From Pelagomonas calceolata (taxonomy: Eukaryota > Sar > Pelagophyceae > Pelagomonadales > Pelagomonadaceae): DNA of 64,000 bases. Every line of letters begins with the position of its first letter. Position 1 is the first letter of the stretch. The position numbers and the translations under genes were made by a program. The notes beneath the pieces were generated by a model, which made no database searches, was not told the origin of the DNA, and worked only from the letters and a program-made list of their open reading frames with translations. Shown here one piece after another: positions 19,801 to 28,159 of the stretch. The stretch covers positions 2,852,001 to 2,916,000 of the forward strand of contig CAKKNE010000004.1 of assembly GCA_918797485.1 (NCBI GenBank), read 5' to 3'.

Positions 19801-20305
19801 CGCGCTCGCGGACTACGAACCCGAACCTGGCGACGCCGTGGAGGCGTCCGCGGAGCTCAGGGCCGCGCTCGACGAACTGGGAGCTGTAAAGCGCTTGCTT
19901 TTCGTGGAACCACGCTTGGCCGAGGGCGAGACGCGCGCGGGCGCGGTGCTCCGGGCCGGTTTGGAGCTGGCGCCCGTCCTCCGGCCCTCCTGCGCCTGGC
20001 ATCATTGTCTGGCGGCGTGCGGCCACGCGCGGCTGCCGCTGCCCGACGCCCTCGACGTCGCGGAAGACGTCGAGGCGTCGCCCGCTCTACGGACGGCGTA
20101 CGTCGCGCAGCTCTGCGGCGGCGACGACTTCGGCGCGGCGGACTCCCCCGAGACGCGGCGCGCGCGGGAGGAGCGCGCCTGGCTCGACGTCCAACGATGT
20201 CTTGACGCGTGGGCGACGCGTGCGTCCGCCACGGGCGTGTCGGCGCTCGGCGACGTGTATGAGTCTATGCAACGGAGCGGTGCGGAGCTGCGGGTTAATA
20301 CTTAG
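16889..20305 (+). CDS. COG5: Conserved oligomeric Golgi complex subunit 5
   Basis: A 1138-residue intronless protein. The first 170 residues carry the COG5 N-terminal signature: VDENFDAGAFADEII, then the helical stretch in which subunits pair (HIEDHVEESREALLKSS), then KLTKPYDSCERKTRRLR. COG5 belongs to lobe B of the COG tether, which docks retrograde vesicles at the Golgi. At 1138 residues it is longer than animal COG5 (about 840); the excess is an acidic linker (EEEEEDDESEDEEEGG, near window 18030) followed by an amphipathic helical stretch, and a looser C-terminal half. The stop codon (20303-20305) overlaps the 3' end of the convergent gene by 11 bases. Confidence 0.85.
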   Translation: MTAEVGPAHQRAREFLARAAGDETYGKLVDENFDAGAFADEIIQRDRQRSLDDTGPSAAVAAVDAIKAYKVQLQTHIEDHVEESREALLKSSRGLRALRGDVEAVALAAREAKRKTYKMTRKLTKPYDSCERKTRRLRLVFEANELLRRAQRCRFALRRLDEKRGLNDPEDLASRAALVNEIEGLVDPPERDGKKPASLDAIDVCRGAKDAALAARAELETSSDGVLDEALSTLNVARAGAALAVAAELGRIGEAVDRALQRLSDAARLCTTEALAGRDPLGAEEPLTAPFSKEAAQAHARRWANALRASSQRAALLETALRKRRLDNGAETLNDVCIKSGALRGASTLRQRHAREAAAAVREALVEALRKDETVLVEEEEEDDESEDEEEGGDAPAEEVEDTLLGRTKSIIAKTAERTTDLIDKTQEQLDRLDERTEALVNAAAKTLKKTGSDVKDRIVGMSEKRAADLVAETLADHYPVVRQAFLTEVCEPFEDIVDDDAGLQQQRLFDEYPSLTIDPLNDGGMLPLSMLPPDGDYLGSAAKVAPPKSFVALFEAQFQALAASHEKSAFCDDEDRGIEQALADAAREEPVPVDDVSVGNRLEMALTRTHCRAAVGRAGGPNPEFSNSWETENPAMALAGRDFEPGEVSRRRRSERGPHREPVNVELPRSEAVQAESSVESLGDALEPLEARYLTQCRERLLGPIRMVYPEREGYDADVPTHSDVEKLVGIGREELRRVDDVSLEDAVCGEISNACREFAERATRALRNVPAARDAKAFGKLPRAVTEAYASTKPTDGLIVPRAEWRASVREEFDARTAGACAVLRKGVSLLKATPSLGPGLDALDAVCARVSNRGADAAAYVCCAQLANADVEEDYSDGRDASSGSPLGASPCVVRLLSSLHAIRAGYLAFLPAWPKLQPNQDSPSARAAIPALAARVARQCSSHICLRRPLAGGGRLVVARDIDVLCDALADYEPEPGDAVEASAELRAALDELGAVKRLLFVEPRLAEGETRAGAVLRAGLELAPVLRPSCAWHHCLAACGHARLPLPDALDVAEDVEASPALRTAYVAQLCGGDDFGAADSPETRRAREERAWLDVQRCLDAWATRASATGVSALGDVYESMQRSGAELRVNT

Positions 20306-20933
20306 TAAAATACCGCATCGCATTCTTCCTGAACCTAAAGGCGAGTTCCTTCCTAAACTCCGACGCGTTGACATTCGTCAGCACCGTGACCTTCGGGGCG
20401 GTTTCGTCAGCCCAGGATCGTCTGTCCACGACAACCATGCCGTGCGCGTCTCCTGGCCCCACGACCACGTCGATTGCGACTGTTTTGGTCTCGTATAACG
20501 ATGGGTTTGTCAAATATGCCACAACGTGGGCGTCATGTACCGGAGCTCCTTCACAGGCATTCAGCAGGTCGCAGTAAGCCCCTCGGAATGTCGCAAAGGC
20601 GTCGGTGAAAATCTCGGGCGCATGCCGAACGTCCGCCTCAGTTTTGCCGGCTTCCCGCTTTTTCGCCCTCGCCGCCGCCGCCATCCACTCGGCCGCGGCG
20701 GCGCCCGGCGGGAGCGGTTGGGGCGGCGGGGGCCGCCGCGCCGCCGCTCGCAGCGACGACGCTCTCAGTTCTTCCACGCTGACCTCCTCCATCCGATGCG
20801 TCTCGAAGGCGAACTCGGTGCGGTGGCGCGTGACGCTACGTCTTGACCTCGCGTCGAACGCCATGTCTTGTTTCGTCGACACGGTCCCGTCGTCACGCGG
20901 GCTCCGCGGCGGCGTCGGCCAGCCCTCAGACAT
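20295..20933 (-). CDS. Unknown protein, 212 residues
   Basis: Start taken at ATG 20933, preceded by an A-rich context; an open frame continues upstream to 21041 but without another ATG. The N-terminal half is Pro/Ala/Arg-rich and probably disordered. The C-terminal 110 residues look folded, with alternating beta-like stretches (VAYLTNPSLYETKTVAI, GMVVVDRRS) and a final basic helix ending in YFTKY. No family recognised. Its last 11 bases overlap the end of COG5 on the other strand, and a degenerate CTAG-type element lies 182 bases upstream. Confidence 0.55.
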   Translation of the reverse strand: MSEGWPTPPRSPRDDGTVSTKQDMAFDARSRRSVTRHRTEFAFETHRMEEVSVEELRASSLRAAARRPPPPQPLPPGAAAAEWMAAAARAKKREAGKTEADVRHAPEIFTDAFATFRGAYCDLLNACEGAPVHDAHVVAYLTNPSLYETKTVAIDVVVGPGDAHGMVVVDRRSWADETAPKVTVLTNVNASEFRKELAFRFRKNAMRYFTKY

Positions 20934-22589
20934 TTTTGCTTCCTCAATGTTACTCTTGTCTGGAAACACTGATGTGAACACCTCTTGTATTTGCGGTTTC
21001 ACAGGCGGCGCCGCGAGATATCGCGTGTGTAGAATGACCACACGCTACCGACGAAGCGGGCCGAGCGGATTGGCGTCTCTACGGCCGCCGCTTTTGCACG
21101 GCAAAAAATAATGAGCTAGCGTACTCGACATTCTAGCAAATCCAAAGATACGCCTCAATAGCGTCAAAAGAATGACCCAAATTCAGAATACATCCTAGTC
21201 GTTCGCCGAGACCAAATATTTCAGAGTAGCGGCCCGGGAACATACCCTCGCGCCTCCCGGAAGGCACCGCCCGCGACATTCGCAGATGAGTCTTACGAGT
21301 TTCCAAAGTAGACCAGCGCTTGACACCGCCATCTACCATACAGATGGTACATTATATCAACTCCAGCCCAGTTTTCATACATATTCGACGGAACCGGAGC
21401 CGACGGCCCGCGCTCGGAGGGCGGGAGAAGAATTCTACTAGACAACTCCCGAGTTTATGTTCGTTTTCTTTCGTTTGTTAGTGGTAGAGTCCATTTAGGC
21501 CGGATGGACTCAGACCGAGGTATGTTAGATGACCCATTAGAGCCGCGCGATTAGACGAGTTCGCGCCCTCACGTTTAGGTGAAGAGGAGTAAATAAGTAG
21601 GATCCGCGAGTATCAGCGACGACACTATCCAGATGGATCATAATCCCGTTGTTCTATTCACAATCGACCGACTTGCCCATTCTCCGCGGACGACGGTGCG
21701 TACGCGGGGCACTGAATTGGCCCCAGACCGGTGGTTTATAAAATAAATTCACGTTTGAGGCGCTTCGGTTCCGGGACGGGCCAGATAACCGGCCTGAGCG
21801 TGTCCTACATTTGATTTCCTATTGCCAAATGCTCCCGCGCCTCGTTGGTCTCGGGACCCCACTATCTAGCAAAGAATGGCGTTATACCTGGACCTGCGAC
21901 CATCAGCCCGTGTACCTTCACCATGGACCATGACGCGATCATTTGTTCCATGATCGACCGACTTACGCGAGCTCCAGATAAAGATGTTCACGTCCCGAGC
22001 GTGGGCAGCAAAAAGTACCCTTCTTATAATGTAGATGGCATATACTGGTAATTGACTATCGCTGGGGTAGTATGGGGTCCGAAGAGACCGCTATCACGAG
22101 TCCTGGGGGCCCTTTCAAAATTGGCGTATTGACGGTGACGGGGCACCATCGGGCCCAAATTGCACACTTTTTTCGGGGGCAGATCGGGTCCTGGAGGTCT
22201 CTCGGGGTAGATCCGGTGGTGGGTAGTCGCCTGTACCGCATACGCCGTCGATGCGACAGTCCGGGAGCTCTGGAAGCCATGGCCAAGTAATTCATGGTTT
22301 TGGGGCGCGCAGTGGTAAGAGAATTGGTCGATTATGCCCCGTGGCCTGGCGCATGCGGCGTAGGCGATTGCGCACGTCTATTACTGACTCTACGCGGTCC
22401 CGGGGACACCTCTTGGGCAGGGATCGACAGGATTCAGCCGGCGCGGCCGCCATGGCCCTGGCGCCACTGTCGGCCGCGAATTAAAAAAAATTCTTTTTCG
22501 GCCCCCGGTACGTGTCCCATTGCTCTCTCTGGACCATCAGCGAACGGAACGGAACTCAGACGGCTGCATGTCGCATCTGTGTTCCAAAC
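20934..22589. other. Lower-G+C intergenic stretch with no convincing gene
   Basis: Sampled lines here are about 42-50% G+C, clearly below the surrounding 60-65%. Frames are short and lack the third-position G+C of neighbouring genes. Two stretches (about 21610-21700 and 21895-22051) encode peptides resembling each other: each has IS, four or five residues, MDH, seven residues, IDRL. That suggests an old tandem duplication of coding sequence. An A-rich palindrome (GAATT to AATTC) followed by CTTTTT lies near 22480-22500. No RNA gene could be recognised. It could be a decayed insertion or an unusual long intergenic region. Confidence 0.35.
21115..21136 (+). promoter_or_regulatory. CTAG-type promoter element, degenerate
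   Basis: GCTAGCGTACTCGACATT then CTAG: both ends match, the TGTAAGACA core is degenerate. It lies 182 bases upstream of the unknown gene ending at 20295. Confidence 0.35.
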
Positions 22590-22610
22590 CTAGTGTGTCT
22601 CTCGCCTAGC
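22590..22610 (-). promoter_or_regulatory. CTAG-type promoter element, degenerate
   Basis: On the minus strand it reads GCTAGGCGAGAG then ACACACTAG. It lies about 300 bases upstream of LSM8, the furthest distance of the set. A CCAAT box follows near 22648 (GCCAATCGG). Confidence 0.35.
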
Positions 22611-22912
22611 AAGCGGCCGCTGGCGCGGGCCATTGTTGCCCTCTCGGCTCGCCAATCGGTGCAATTTACGAATTGCTCGTCTATTCATACGACCACGACT
22701 GCACGGCGGCAGCGCGCGTGCAAGCTCTGCCGTATACGCTGCCGCAGCGCGCCTCACAGCAAGGGCAGCACGCAGCGCAGCGCGTAGCGGTGCCCGCGCT
22801 GGCTCGGGTTGCGTCACATAGTTCGTAAACCAGCGCACGCGCGCGCGGCGAGCTAACCGGCGGCAGACGGGCGCGCCGGGCGCACGCCGCCGCGAGCGCC
22901 GGCGCCGCAGCG

Positions 22913-23206
22913 ATGGCGTCCGCGCTCAAGGAAATGATCGGCAAGCAGATCAGCGTCATCACCTGCGACGGCCGCAACATCGTCGGCACGCTGCGCGGCT
23001 ACGACCAGGTGACGAACGTCATCCTCGAGGAGTGCCACGAGCGCGTCTACAGCCTCGACGCGGGCGTGGAGCAGGTCGTGCTCGGCCTGTACATCATCCG
23101 AGGCGACAACATCGCCATCATCGGCGAAATCGACCCGGAGCGAGACGCGAAAACGGACCTGTCAAAGGTCCGGGCAGAGGCGATGAAGCCCGTGAGCCAT
23201 TCTTAA
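22913..23206 (+). CDS. LSM8: U6 snRNA-associated Sm-like protein LSm8
   Basis: A 97-residue Sm-fold protein matching LSm8 in length and sequence. The N-terminal helix (MASALKEMI) leads into Sm1 (ISVITCDGRNIVGTLRGYDQ) and Sm2 (VVLGLYIIRGDNIAIIG). LSm8 replaces LSm1 in the nuclear LSm2-8 ring, which binds the 3' oligo-U of U6 snRNA and supports splicing, fitting a genome that carries introners. The start is the ATG at 22913 just after a GC-rich leader. Intronless. Confidence 0.95.
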   Translation: MASALKEMIGKQISVITCDGRNIVGTLRGYDQVTNVILEECHERVYSLDAGVEQVVLGLYIIRGDNIAIIGEIDPERDAKTDLSKVRAEAMKPVSHS

Positions 23207-23227
23207 GTAGTAGTAGTTTTCTTTCCC

Positions 23228-23246
23228 GTCGCGTCGATGGCGTGGG
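23228..23246 (+). repeat. Solo fragment of introner core
   Basis: GTCGCGTCGATGGCGTGGG lies just downstream of the LSM8 stop. The same 19 bases occur inside the introner copy at 29026-29143 and, apart from the first base, in that at 26553-26677. It lacks terminal repeats and is outside any intron, so it is read as a leftover fragment. Confidence 0.45.
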
Positions 23247-23850
23247 TGGGGTGACCCGCGCGTCTCGCGGGTCCAGAACGGGGCGAAGGTCCCAGTGTGC
23301 ATACACTTGGGATACGTATGTTGCCTGAATTTTAAACTTGAATTCGCATGGGACCTGGTGGACGAGCCTTCCGGTGGGCTGGATGGACGGCGTGGCGGTC
23401 GGCTTCCGAGGCGTTGGCAGGAAATTTACTCGGCCTAGGCTAGTCAAGGGTCGTAGTCCAGTCAAAGCCTATGCCAAGTCCTATGGTACCAGACCCCCAC
23501 AGTCTATCAAAGCGCCAGGTCGTCCTCGGCTCCGGTCTTTGCAAAGAGCACGAGGAGTTCGCGGCGCACCAAACCGCCCCGCAGGACCCGCTCGCGCCTC
23601 AGTCGCAGCCACAGCGGCCCCACAGAGCCCAGCGCGCGCGAAACGAGCCGCGCCGCGCGTTTTAACGCGCGTTCAAAGCCGGGTCCGGTACCTTGCGGAG
23701 GGCACCCGCAGCGCCCCCCGAGAGCGCGAGACCGCCGAGACGCCACCGCCGCGCCTCCAGCCGCGAGCCAGACGCGCCCCGGCCCGAAAAAAAAGCCTCT
23801 GCGCCTAACGCGGAACGAACCCTATCGAGACGCACGACGCATAAACAAAG
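23247..23850. promoter_or_regulatory. Intergenic region upstream of the RBR ligase
   Basis: About 600 bases without a supported gene. It contains a 7-bp inverted repeat, GCGCGTTTTAACGCGC near 23658-23673, about 180 bases before the RBR start. No CTAG-type element is visible. Short frames here have no recognisable product. Confidence 0.3.
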
Positions 23851-25481
23851 ATGAGCGACTCCGAGGACGAGCAGTACATCTATTCGGATGAAGAGGACGG
23901 GGATGGCGACGCCTTCATGGCCGAGAGCCCCTCGGCCAAGAAGGCGCGCGACGAGACGCACCCGGCGCGCGTCGAGGACGGCGCGTACGTCTTGATGGGC
24001 GCCGACGACGTCGCCAAGATGATGCTGGCCAAGGTCAAGCAGATTTCCGAGTTATTGGACGTCCCTCGAGACTGCGCCGAGGTCCTACTGAGGGAGAAGG
24101 GCTGGTCGCCCGAGCGGCTCACGGAGCAGTACTGGGCCGACGGCGAGAAGCTGAGGAAGGCCGCCGGTCTAGAAACGTGGACCTGGCCCGACGGCGAACG
24201 TAGTTCAGTGACGCTGCCGCAAGCTAGTGGTACGGTGACGTGCCGCATCTGCTTCGACGAGGTCCCGGCCGACAAGGCGAGGGCCGCGCCGTGCGGCCAC
24301 TCCTTCTGCGACGAGTGCTATGCTGGTTATTTGGACAATGCGGTCCAGGAGGGTGCTGGCTGCGTCTTGGCGCCGTGCCCGGAGCAAGAGTGCGCTACCA
24401 GTGTACCGCTGAAGCTCTGGGAGCAACTCTTAGACCAGGAGCGCTTCGAACGATTACGTAGATTCAGACTCGAGAACTTCGTCACGTCCTCGAAAGACCT
24501 CAGGTGGTGCCCCGGCGCGGGCTGCGACAAGATCGTGCGGAGCGGCGCGGCCTGCACCTCGGTCAAGTGTACCGTGGCCAACGGCGGCTGCGGCGCGGCC
24601 TTCTGCGTCCGCTGCGGCGAGGAGGCCCACCAGCCGGCCGGCTGCCCGGCCTTGGCGGAATGGGCCGAGAAGTGTCAAAATGAAAGCGAGACGGCGAACT
24701 GGATCCTGGCCAACACGAAGCGGTGCCCGAAGTGCCAGACGCGCATCGAGAAGAACCAGGGCTGCAACCACATGTCCTGCTCCCAGTGCAAGTACGAGTT
24801 CTGCTGGATGTGCATGGGCGACTGGTTTCGCGCGGCGTCCCTTTTCGTTGCTTGCGGCCATCGCGGCGATGGCGTCTGCGAGAGTACCGTACGCCGTCGA
24901 CGCGTCATTCCACACACAGGGCCGAGCACGGTGCGACGACCGGCGGCTTCTACAAGTGCAACCGCTTCGACCCGAGCAAGGACAACGAGGACGACCAGAG
25001 CGACACGGCCAAGGCCAAGCGCGAGTTGGATCGGTACCTCCACTACTACAAGCGCTACCACGGCCACGACCAGGCCCAGAAGTTCGCCACGAAGCAGCTC
25101 GAGGCCACCGAGAAGCGCATGATGGAGCTCCAGGAGACGACTTCCGGGAGTTGGATCGACGTCCAGTTTCTCAAGGCGGCCAACGAGATGGTCATCGACT
25201 GCCGCCGCGTGCTCAAGTACACGTACGTCTTCGGCTACTACCTCGACCCGAAGAAGAACAAGATGAAGGAGTTGTTTGAAAATTTACAAGAACACCTCGA
25301 GAAGTTCACGGAGCAGCTCTCGGAGATGACGGAGCTGCCGGTGGACCAGATGGACCGCACGGAGATCGTCAACGTCACGCGCGTGACCGAGTCCTTCCTC
25401 GTGAACCTCATCAAGGGCACGGAGAGCGGCCTCGACGTGCCGGTGGAGCCGCCGCCCGCGCCGGTCGCGGCCGCCAAGTAA
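23851..25481 (+). CDS. Ariadne-type RBR E3 ubiquitin ligase
   Basis: Two exons, 23851-24824 and 24920-25481, give 511 residues, the Ariadne-1 size. An acidic N-terminus precedes a UBA-like helical stretch (residues 50-100). RING1 starts at CRICFDEV (131), followed by the IBR and RING2/Rcat (CPKCQTRIEKNQGCNHMSC, from 292), whose catalytic Cys is near 305. Splicing joins MGDW to AEHGATTGGFYKCNRF, restoring the conserved transition into the Ariadne domain. That helical domain fills the C-terminal 200 residues and normally autoinhibits the ligase until a neddylated cullin binds. Without the splice the frame ends in nonsense, so the intron is well supported. The protein transfers ubiquitin through a Cys thioester intermediate. 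Confidence 0.92.
24825..24919 (+). other. Intron of the RBR ligase, introner-like 3' end
   Basis: A 95-base GT-AG intron, phase 2. Its last bases, TTCCACACACAG, resemble the introner terminus TTCCACACAG, and it contains GCCGTCGACGCG similar to the introner core. No target duplication remains. It may be an old decayed introner; this is inference. Confidence 0.7.
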
Positions 25482-25661
25482 GTCCGCTGCCCGTCCGCGA
25501 GTAAGTCTATGTGCCAACTACGCTGTTTGATTCTTGCCCGCCCGCCCGGCGTCGCCGACTCGCTGCCGTCGGCGCTCGCCGGTTAGTCCTTGTGAGTTTA
25601 ATTTATATGAAGTAATTACGCGGGGAGGGATTGGGGAGGGATTCTTGTTGGCGGCAGCGCC

Positions 25662-25710
25662 CGACCAGTTTTTCTCACGTGCGGGGAGATGCTTTCCAGA
25701 TCTTCTGCTG
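25662..25710 (+). repeat. Duplicated 3'-flank segment, copy 1
   Basis: About 49 bases (from CGACCAGTTTTTCTCACG to AGATCTTCTGCTG), nearly identical to 29789-29837. Each copy lies just beyond the stop codon of one member of the duplicated membrane-anchor gene pair, so it is probably a conserved 3' UTR. Confidence 0.75.
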
Positions 25711-25736
25711 CTTTTGGCTCACTTCAGGAGTGAGCA

Positions 25737-25991
25737 TTACGGTTGACGCAGTAGCCTTTCCACTCGTGGCCAATACCGGTGGCAGTCGTGCGAGCGCGAC
25801 ATAAAAGACGCGGGCGCGCGGGAAGCTTGAGATGTAACCGCGGTCGCGGCGAGCATACCGAGGACGAACGCCGCGGCGGCGGCGCCGCCGATAAGCGTCT
25901 TGGCGTTGACCTTGATGTCGCGGCTCAGGACCGGCGTCTCCGATTCGACGTCGGCGGCGGGCACTGTGTTCATCGTGGAGTAGGAGGCCAT
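25737..25991 (-). CDS. Short paralogue of the membrane-anchored protein at 29853-30611
   Basis: An 84-residue frame from ATG 25991. Residues 1-52 align with the N-terminus of the longer paralogue: MASYSTM, then ESETPVLSRDIKVN and a hydrophobic anchor GGAAAAAFVLGMLAAT. After this anchor the similarity stops and the ectodomain is missing, yet the 3' flank (25662-25710) is again near-identical to that of the long copy. An upstream box, TGATCGCTACGA, is shared too. An internal loss of most of the coding region is the simplest reading, leaving a truncated gene or a short membrane peptide. The ETPVL stretch resembles an acidic dileucine sorting signal. Confidence 0.55.
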   Translation of the reverse strand: MASYSTMNTVPAADVESETPVLSRDIKVNAKTLIGGAAAAAFVLGMLAATAVTSQASRAPASFMSRSHDCHRYWPRVERLLRQP

Positions 25992-26458
25992 TGTGCTAGG
26001 TACCTGCGTGGCGAGAGCGGTGAGCACCACGCGCCGGTCAGCGCGGCCGCGTCGGCCTCGCACGATGTCGGCAAGACTCAGTGATGCCCAAGTGACCAAG
26101 CCTCACAGTCGATTTGTTTTGGTCGCGCGAGCGGGCGTCCGCCCGCATTGAGACGCGTTCGTGGGCGCGTGGCGTGATTGCTCGGACGCCGTGATCGCTA
26201 CGATTGCGTGTTTGCTGTCTATAAGTCTGTCTAATAATCGAGTTGCTTTTGTCTCCTTGTGCCGGGTTTGTAGCGCGTTCTCTCGGAACGCGCGGTGTTC
26301 CGACGGCCGGAATTGCGCTTCAAAGCACGGCGACGACCCAGGGAGCGCTAGGACGCCTCCCAACCCCCACCAGAAGGATCCGCGCATCGCGCCACGTTTC
26401 CCGAACACGCGAGACGACTACACACTTTGTTAATTCGAAAGAAAACGAACCCCCACTT

Positions 26459-27644
26459 TCAGAAGAGGTAACACCGCGCCTCGCGCACGTTCGCGCAGGG
26501 CGGGCAGCGCACGCGGTACAGCGCGACCTGCAGAGCCAGCGCCGAGAAGAACCTGTGTGGAAATCAAATTTCGGGCGCCCCACGCCATCGACGCGATATT
26601 TTCTCCGTAGCTGCGTCTGCTCGATGGCGTGAACATTCCAGGCAACCTAACTAACTCACTGGTTGATTTCCACACAGCTCTCGACGGAATCGTCAAGTTG
26701 TCGTCGAGCAACAGCGGCTCGTACAGCTCCGTCAGCGTCGCCGTCGCCGCGGCCACGACCGCCGCGTACTCCGATAATTGCACGTCCCAGAAGAAGACCA
26801 TCGCGACCAGGAAACAGACGCAGAACATGGCCAAGCTTCCTTCCACGCTCTTCTTGCCTTCTCGGCCTAGTTTTAACGAGGCGACCTCGCCGCCGAACGA
26901 GACGCCGATCAACGCCGCGGCCATGTCGCCGAGCACTAAAAAAATAATCGCGCAGCTCGACACGTCCGGCGGCGAGACCTGCGTCGCGTGCAGGCGTCGC
27001 GTCGATGGCGTGCGGGGGTGCGGTCGCGTCGATGGCGTCGATGGCGCGTGGCGCCACCCCTACGCCATCGCCGCGACCCTACGCCATCACGGCGACGGCG
27101 TCGCTCACCGATCGCGCGCGCAGGTCGAAGGTAAACAGGTCGTGATTCGGGCACCGAACCACACAGTCATCGCCAGAGTACACCCGAGAGAAAAGTAGCA
27201 CCCGCCCGTCAACTGCTCGTGCTCGTGGTCCCGCAGGATCGTTTGCAGGGGCCAGTGCCGTGCGACGAACGGTATATGTAGCCGCGCGAGGTCCGCGCTC
27301 CAGCCTATACTCGTGATGGCCCACGCCATTAATATACATGTTCTTTGTCGAAAGCCCGCCTCGAGCAGCGCGAGGTGGATTAACGGAACTAACAAGCCGC
27401 ACAGGTGGAACGTCTTCCGCTCCAATTCGCGCAGCGCGCTCTTCACGCGCCGCAGGGGCACGCCCCATCCTCTAAGAGTTACCGACGGCCGCGGCCGCGC
27501 GCCGACGCCGCGCGGCGTGCCCAGCTTCACGCGGAACAGCAGCACGGACCCGACGGCGAGCAGCGCGACGACGACGGCGAGGTTGTACGTGACGTTGTCG
27601 AGGTCGTGCGCGTCCTGCGCCCGTTCCTCCCGCATGATCGTCAT
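26459..27644 (-). CDS. Phytol kinase / dolichol kinase / CTP-diacylglycerol kinase-like membrane enzyme
   Basis: Three exons read on the minus strand: 27644-27165, 26978-26686 and 26552-26459, giving 288 residues. The joined protein has the family landmarks: ERKTFHLCGLLVP (conserved RK..H), RDHEHEQLTGGCYFSLG, the nucleotide-binding LVLGDMAAALIGVSFG, GKKSVEGSLAMF, and the closing DDNLTIPFFSALALQ. About six hydrophobic segments are visible. Such enzymes phosphorylate a polyprenol, phytol or diacylglycerol with CTP; which substrate cannot be told. Exon 1-2 joins TLAMT to VSPPDV and exon 2-3 joins LTIP to FFSALAL, each restoring the family frame. Intron 2 is an introner element. A CTAG-type element lies 243 bases upstream. 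Confidence 0.8.
26553..26677 (-). mobile_element. Introner element in kinase intron 2
   Basis: A 125-base unit with perfect 15-bp terminal inverted repeats, CTGTGTGGAAATCAA and its complement, read in the host-gene direction. It supplies the AG acceptor (CACACAG) of the intron 26553-26685, while the GT donor (GTCGAGAG) lies in the flanking 8 bases. First 27 and last 44 bases are identical to the copy at 29026-29143. The flanking octamers (GTCGAGAG and GTTCTTCT) share little beyond GT, so a target duplication has decayed or was never perfect. It contains the inner inverted repeat ACGCCATCGA / TCGATGGCGT. Confidence 0.9.
26979..27164 (-). other. Kinase intron 1, repeat-rich
   Basis: A 186-base GT-AG phase-0 intron. 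It starts GTGTGGTTCGG, preceded by CT as in the introner terminus, and carries several copies of the introner-core word CGCCATCGACGC in both orientations. The terminal inverted repeat at the 3' end is not recognisable. The junction is fixed by the coding frame on both sides. It is probably an older or rearranged introner. Confidence 0.7.
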
Positions 27645-27886
27645 GGTGATCTGCTGCGACTCCGGTGTTTGGCGGCTTTGAGCAGGCGTATCCGGCGGCT
27701 TCGAGCGGTTGGCTCAAATCGTTTGAGCCCGGTTTGAGCTGTGGTGCGCACGGAGACGAATATCGCTGCAGCGGCTGCGTGCGGTGGATGCGTAGAAACT
27801 TGTTCTGATCGTGCCTACCACTCGTGGTGCAATCGACGCCTTTTTGAGCGCGAGTGGCGACCGAGTGTAAAAGTTAATCTCGCGTG
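27645..27886. promoter_or_regulatory. Divergent promoter, kinase side
   Basis: No gene supported between the kinase start (27644) and the glycosyltransferase start (28160). TTTGAGC-type words recur (near 27676, 27711, 27721 and 27732) without clear meaning. The CTAG-type element sits in the middle of the interval at 27887. Confidence 0.35.
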
Positions 27887-27909
27887 GCTAGCGGAATGTA
27901 AGACACTAG
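27887..27909 (+). promoter_or_regulatory. CTAG-type promoter element, clear copy
   Basis: GCTAGCGGAA then TGTAAGACACTAG, followed by GAA. It is almost equidistant from the two divergent starts (243 and 251 bases). Confidence 0.65.
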
Positions 27910-28159
27910 GAATGAAGCAAGGATGGCCAGCCGGAGCTTTCGGGCCGCACGGCTCTCCGACCACTTTACAAGCTCATAAGGCAGCCCCAATAATAGCCCC
28001 ATCACGACAGACAACGCGTGCGGCGCGGGGCAGCATGAATCAAGGTCTTTGCTTCAGGATCCCCACGATCACAAATTGCGATAGCGTCGCGGCCGTCGTG
28101 TTGCGGGACAGCCGTACTTGCATAATGAGGACGCGGAGTGCAGCGGTGCGGGAGCAATA

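Noticed and set aside
22470-22505. A-rich palindrome followed by CTTTTT as a Pol III terminator
   Set aside because: No A-box or B-box pair and no recognisable RNA could be found upstream.
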